From Agrocybe praecox (taxonomy: Eukaryota; Basidiomycota; Agaricomycetes; Agaricales; Agrocybaceae), in NCBI GenBank assembly GCA_964017145.1, contig OZ024842.1, positions 2,604,001 through 2,668,000 on the forward strand: a DNA stretch of 64,000 nt, read 5' to 3'. Every line of letters begins with the position of its first letter. The stretch's first letter is position 1. The position numbers and the translations under genes are program-made. Shown piece after piece: positions 59,432 through 64,000 of this stretch. The notes beneath the pieces are model-generated. The model was not told the origin of the DNA, made no database searches, and worked only from the letters and a program-made list of their open reading frames with translations.

Positions 59432-62400
59432 ATGGCTGACCAAGATACACATACCTCGCGGGCTGAACAACGCATGCTGGCCGTTGCTAAGTTGAAACGC
59501 GCTGCCTCCCTACCTAGGATGAAAGATGGTCGGCGGCCGCCCATGCACGTCGAAGCGGTCAGTGAAGGGGAAAAGACTCAGAATGAAGAAGAAGAAAGAA
59601 CGGCGGATACAGGGGTCGATGCAAATGCGAGCATTGTAGCGCAACAGGATTCTGGAGCGCAGGAGGAGAAGGACAAATCACCGGAACCCGACAGTGATCA
59701 CACTCAATTTGCTGATAAAACAACGGAGGGTGAATTAGAGGCAGATACAGAGCTCGACGGAAGGCCTTTGTCGCCGACTACCGCCTTCAAAAAGCGGCGG
59801 TCGCGATCACGCTCAAGGTCAAGAGGTTCCAAGGACCTGAAGGCCAAAATGAAGGTTCCTCCATCTCCCATTCCTCCAATAGCAGGCGACTCTTCACCAG
59901 ACGAAAATGCCCCTTTCACCCCCCCTTCTGTTGTATTATCCATGAATCCTCAAGTCATATCTCCTGTACCTCATTTCCCATTCCTACAGCAATCTCGCTT
60001 TCTACGGTCTCCAACGACAGCTTCCCCAGAAATGTCCTTGTTCTACCCAGGGACATCTCCACCGACGCCTTTGCCTACTCTAGAAGATCTTCAAAGGGGC
60101 CTAATGCGTTCCAACAGCGCTGGTGCTGCTGCTGTTGGAAGAAGGCTGGCGATGCACAAGCTGACTGGTGGGACAGAAGCATACGATCCCTCTCCTTCCC
60201 CTACCCCTCCTCCACACCTCAAGCTTGGTCGAAACAATACTGTTTCTGGAGGCGAACGATCTGCTGCAAGGATGAACATGCTGAACCGCATTGGGACTCG
60301 CATTACGAAGGAAGCAGACGCAGATAACGCCAGTGGTACGGAGGAGAGAGGTGCTCCTTCCCCTACTCCCAAGAAACGGAGGAGACGGTCAAGGCGAGCA
60401 TCAGGTTCCGCCAACGTACCAAATGCCAACCTTACTGTATCAGACTCGGATTATCCCACAAGTCCAAATACACCAGCTCTCCCAGCAACTCCTCTTCCTG
60501 CCCTTCTGAACCAATTCGCCGAACTCCGTGCTCAGTCGATTACCCCTAACCAGCTGTCTAGCTCGCGTACGCAAAGCAGCGAAAATACATCACCTCCGCC
60601 ACTTCCTATTCATCTCCAGACCACTCAAGAAGAGCACGAACGACCCGAGCAAACGCGTAGGCGAAGCGTATTAGTTGAAGACCCCGATGAGGAAGATCGG
60701 GAGTTACCTGAACAGAAGCCAATGGTTTTACCTGGAACCCCTCGACGCATCTTCCATACGATTGACGAATCTATGCTTCAACAACCCTCGGAGCCGCTGT
60801 CGAATGGGTCTTCTTCGGGTTCTACTCCCTCCGGTGTGGGTGTTCCACTTTACTTGAGCGAACGTGCATCGTCAAGGAATCAAATGTTCCCGAGCAGTCC
60901 ATTCTCTACGCCCCTAAAAGAGAAACCTCTCAGCGATGAAGAGGAAGAGCAAGTTATATATCCTGCTACAACCGCAAGACCACGAACACCGTACGGGAAC
61001 ATGACAGATACTTATGACAGAGAAATAAGCTGGGTAGCCTCACCAGGTAAGAACTCTATTGAACAGCCGTATTAGAAAACAATTGACAGGTTTACATCAA
61101 GTTCCTGAAATACGCATGCCCATCGATGATGAGGAATATGATGAGGAAGCAGACGAGGACGTTGAACAGGAGGTGGAGGTACGGGTTGAACGCGAGGAAG
61201 CAGAGACACCATCCTCCAACAGGTTTTCACCCGAAGCATATGATGATACCTCGCCTAGGGCATCCTCTAGTTCAAAAAGTGTCTTCGCGGAATCTGAAAA
61301 TTTACCGGAGACAAGTTACCAACAAATTGCATCCTCGGTGGTGGTCCCTACCCCTTCACAACCTCCTTCCATCAATGAACGTGAATCACCCCAATTTTAT
61401 CCGACTAGGTTGTCGGTTGCGTCTAGGATTCAAAGCATCGGCGACCGGTCACCATTAAATGCGGAGTTGTCCGATTGGGACGAGCGTTATCTTGCAAGTG
61501 ACTCTCCGAAACGTCCTGAACCTTCGTCTACGACGACATGGGATAAGATCAAAACCACGTTTTCCAGAGCTAATTCTAGTAATGGAAGAAGGTCGCGGAC
61601 AAACAGCATTGTGAACCGGGAGCGGAGGGACAACACAGACTCTAGTATCAGCCGTGAAAGTGGGGTCAGCCTGATCAGCTCCAAGACCGACAAAGGCGAG
61701 GTTGTAGCACCGTCGAGTCAACCCCAGGCCCCACCTCTCATGCAAACGCCTTCCGCTTCTGCATCAATTCTGTCTTTGTCTCCTCACGCACCTCCTAGAA
61801 GTAGTGTATCCCCCATTCCTCCTCCATCTTCAGCCGATATGTCTAAATATCAGAACGCGAAACTCTTCCCCTTCCCTGGCATGCTGAGATTGGAAGAAGA
61901 ACGTCGGTTGAAAGGATTGCCATCTGCCACTGCATCCACACCCGATGTGTCTATGCAGCAAGAGGAATATCAAGGCCAATCGTCTGCGTATGCATACTCG
62001 AACACGCCTACACAAACTCCGGATGGCAATCGAGAGCGCAAGCTATCGCATCAGAACTCGGATACGCGTCTTTATACCAAGTATGGGACCGAATCGAACC
62101 CCGGAAGTCCTTCGCCATATAATTCAGAGGGTATTGATGTATCGAGTTCACAAAGTGGCTCTAGCTATGGTCTGAAGTTGCCGACGACAATACCTCAGGT
62201 GAAGCAGTGGTTGAGCTACAACTCTAAGAAAAAAATCAGTTCTCCTACTGGCCCAACTTCAGGGAGCGTATCTTTCTCTCCTCTCCCAGCGATAGACTCG
62301 CCTGTCACTCCTATCACCAACAAGAAACCTTCATTGTCGGACATTTTTAGCGGAAAGAAGGGCAACGACTTGACCGACTGGGATGATCTCAACGGTTTGC

Positions 62401-64000
62401 AGTTGAACGCTAGGACCGACGTAAAACCATCGGCGAATGTGCTCCTCGGCAACTCACCTCAGGGTAGCAGTCTTCCGGAATCAAATGGGAATGAAGCAGA
62501 CCAATCCTTGAAAGTTCATCATCTTGTTCCTCTCGACCTTGCTGCAGGACGGGTATCGCCTTACAAGTTTCCCACTGAACCCACTTCACTGGCCAGGTTG
62601 GCTTCGCCAGACCCCTCTACTCAGAGTGATTACCCAGCGCAGACGGCGTCGGATTCGTCGTCGACTCCGTCCTCTCAATATTCTTTGAGGATCCAACAAG
62701 GCGCGCTCATGTTGGAACGCCTCGAAGAGAACCTCTCACGCGGTTTCAAGAGTCCGATGTGGTCTTCTGCAATAGATGACCCCCCTCGCAAATTGATTTT
62801 ATCGTCTCCGGTACTCCAGGTCGTTAATCCTAATACAGTCAAGGATCGATTCCTATTCCTCTTTAATGACATCCTAGTCATCGCGAAACCTGTCACTTAC
62901 GATCAAGATAGTCTTATGGATAGCTTCAAAGTAAGCTTACCAGACAGAAAGTATACTATAAAGAGTGTCGTGCAGATGCGAAATCTACGATTTTGTCCAG
63001 ATCGGACAGACACGCCAGCTAAAGCAGCTCCCCTCGGACAGCGAAATCCTCTAATTCGAAGTTTCGTTTCTCAATTTTCGAAAGATACAGACCACGCTAT
63101 CACCACCCTGTTTTCTAAATCCAATGTTCAAGAGAATGCCGTCCTCCTTGGGCAATTGCTTGCCAGGACTTTGGAGCTGGATAAAAGCCGCCTCGGCGAA
63201 TATCTGTCAAGGAAGACATCCAAAACTGTTTTGAAATCATATTTGGATAGTTTTGGGTTTGCCGGTTTAAGGGTAGATGTTGCATTACGTGTGTTTTTGC
63301 AATCGCTTAACGTGTCCCGGCATTCGCATCCATACGGCGCTCTTGAGCATCTCCTGGACTCCTTCGGCAGTCGGTGGTACGAGGCCAACGCCAAATTCGT
63401 GGCCTACGACAAGGATCTAGCCGTGCGTCTTGTGTGGGCAATCGCGCAACTGAACGAGCGTCTCCATGGTGGTATAGCAGACGAGCCTGGCCCTACTGAT
63501 CACATCAGACGCACAGTCACCAGCAAAGAATTCTTGGACGCATTCCGTCGATACGATGCGCGATACCTAGTCGCTGACGAACTTTTACAGGAGTTGTACA
63601 AAGCAATATACCATGAACGACTGTGTCAAGCACTCTCCAAAGGTTACGGTAGTCCTCAGGATATACCCATTACCATCAAAAGGCCCCTGCCAACACGACT
63701 TACTTACAAAGCGCAATCTGAGCCTATTGTGTTCCGCCTCCCCCAAGCTGATCCCCTATTTATGATCGAGCTCTATGGTCAAGACATGGAATTTGACCCA
63801 CCCGTTCTTCACTTTTCGAGGTCTTCTGAAGCCTCTTTCCGCGTCATGGGCAAATCACTGGGTTCCAAGACTATAACTATGTGTCGATCGGGCCCTAATG
63901 CTATCAAATATACCGGTCTTCCTGTAAGCCACACAATCGTGGTCGAGAGGGCTTTTATGCGCAACACATTCCAATTGGCGTTCCTGCAAGCTGGTAGCAA
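59432..64000 (+). CDS. Large Sec7/PH-like domain protein (3' end outside window)
   Basis: Exon 1 (59432-61046) and exon 2 (61090 to the edge, still open) give more than 1,500 residues. The first 1,000 are disordered: Ser/Pro-rich with many SP/TP sites and an Arg/Ser run (KKRRSRSRSRSRGSKD). A PH-like stretch follows (LILSSPVLQVVNPNTVKDRF, LFLFNDILVIAKPV). Then comes a Sec7-type helical domain: ENAVLLGQLLARTLELDKSR, LGEYLSRKTSKTVLKSYLDS, FGFAGLRVDVALRVFLQSL, DKDLAVRLVWAIAQLNERLH. Sec7 domains activate Arf GTPases through a glutamate in the loop LPGEAQ; here the matching loop reads NVSRHSHPYGALEHLL with no such Glu. After Sec7 a beta-rich segment follows (PIVFRLPQADPLFMIEL). Possible roles are membrane traffic or Arf binding; the fungal relatives are poorly studied. 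Confidence 0.8.

Noticed and set aside
1..64000. Secondary-metabolite gene cluster or CRISPR-like array
   Set aside because: No backbone synthase or grouped tailoring enzymes are present, and no regularly spaced repeat array was seen; CRISPR is not expected in a fungus.

Overview
This window is nuclear DNA of a filamentous basidiomycete, most likely an Agaricomycete. Genes are dense on both strands and are cut by many introns of about 45-60 nt with GT...AG ends. Families typical of mushrooms are present: a DUF6533 seven-helix-type membrane protein, a NACHT-type STAND NTPase with the Agaricomycete 'GGTF' leader, CE9-type amidohydrolases and a fungal phenylalanine ammonia-lyase. I cannot name the species. 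Exon borders were worked out by hand from splice signals and reading frame; where all exons were summed (NSA2, YIP1, the twin-CX9C gene) the totals are multiples of three.

Layout. 1-1.6 kb: 3' part of a zinc-cluster-type transcription factor (+). 2-4.1 kb: divergent NSA2 (-, 60S biogenesis) and YIP1 (+, ER-Golgi). 4.2-15.2 kb: a very large CSF1/BLTP1-type bridge-like lipid-transfer protein (-). 15.6-18.5 kb: a tiny twin-CX9C protein (+), a DSC4/DUF1746-like membrane protein (-) and an orphan multispanning membrane protein (-). 19.0-20.4 kb: DUF6533 protein (+). 20.7-21.5 kb: an 828-bp non-coding element with 55-bp terminal inverted repeats. 21.7-24.6 kb: class II histone deacetylase of the Hda1/Clr3 type with an Arb2-like tail (+). 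24.7-37.4 kb: two paralogous amidohydrolases on the minus strand, with ERCC1/Rad10 (+) and a possible SMC5/6-factor-like protein (-) between them. 37.8-43.7 kb: TFIIH subunit SSL1 (+), a NIPA-type transporter (-) and a TCP11/SOK1 protein (+). 45.5-48.3 kb: phenylalanine ammonia-lyase (+). 48.3-51.0 kb: a pyrimidine-rich stretch without a convincing gene. 51.0-57.3 kb: a NACHT NTPase, a mitochondrial-type cation diffusion facilitator and an iron-type alcohol dehydrogenase (all -). 57.7-58.9 kb: a flavin-reductase-like protein (+). 59.4 kb to the edge: a large Sec7/PH-like protein (+, incomplete).

Most genes are unrelated housekeeping functions, not a pathway cluster. Two of them, ERCC1 and SSL1, belong to nucleotide excision repair and lie about 9 kb apart, with a possible third genome-maintenance gene between them. 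The most striking signals are three microexons: 6 nt in NSA2, 14 nt in the deacetylase (encoding zinc ligands) and 13 nt in the flavin-reductase-like gene. The TIR element, a Sec7 domain without its catalytic glutamate, and the split pair of amidohydrolase paralogs also stand out. I did not find a convincing wholly new multi-gene system.
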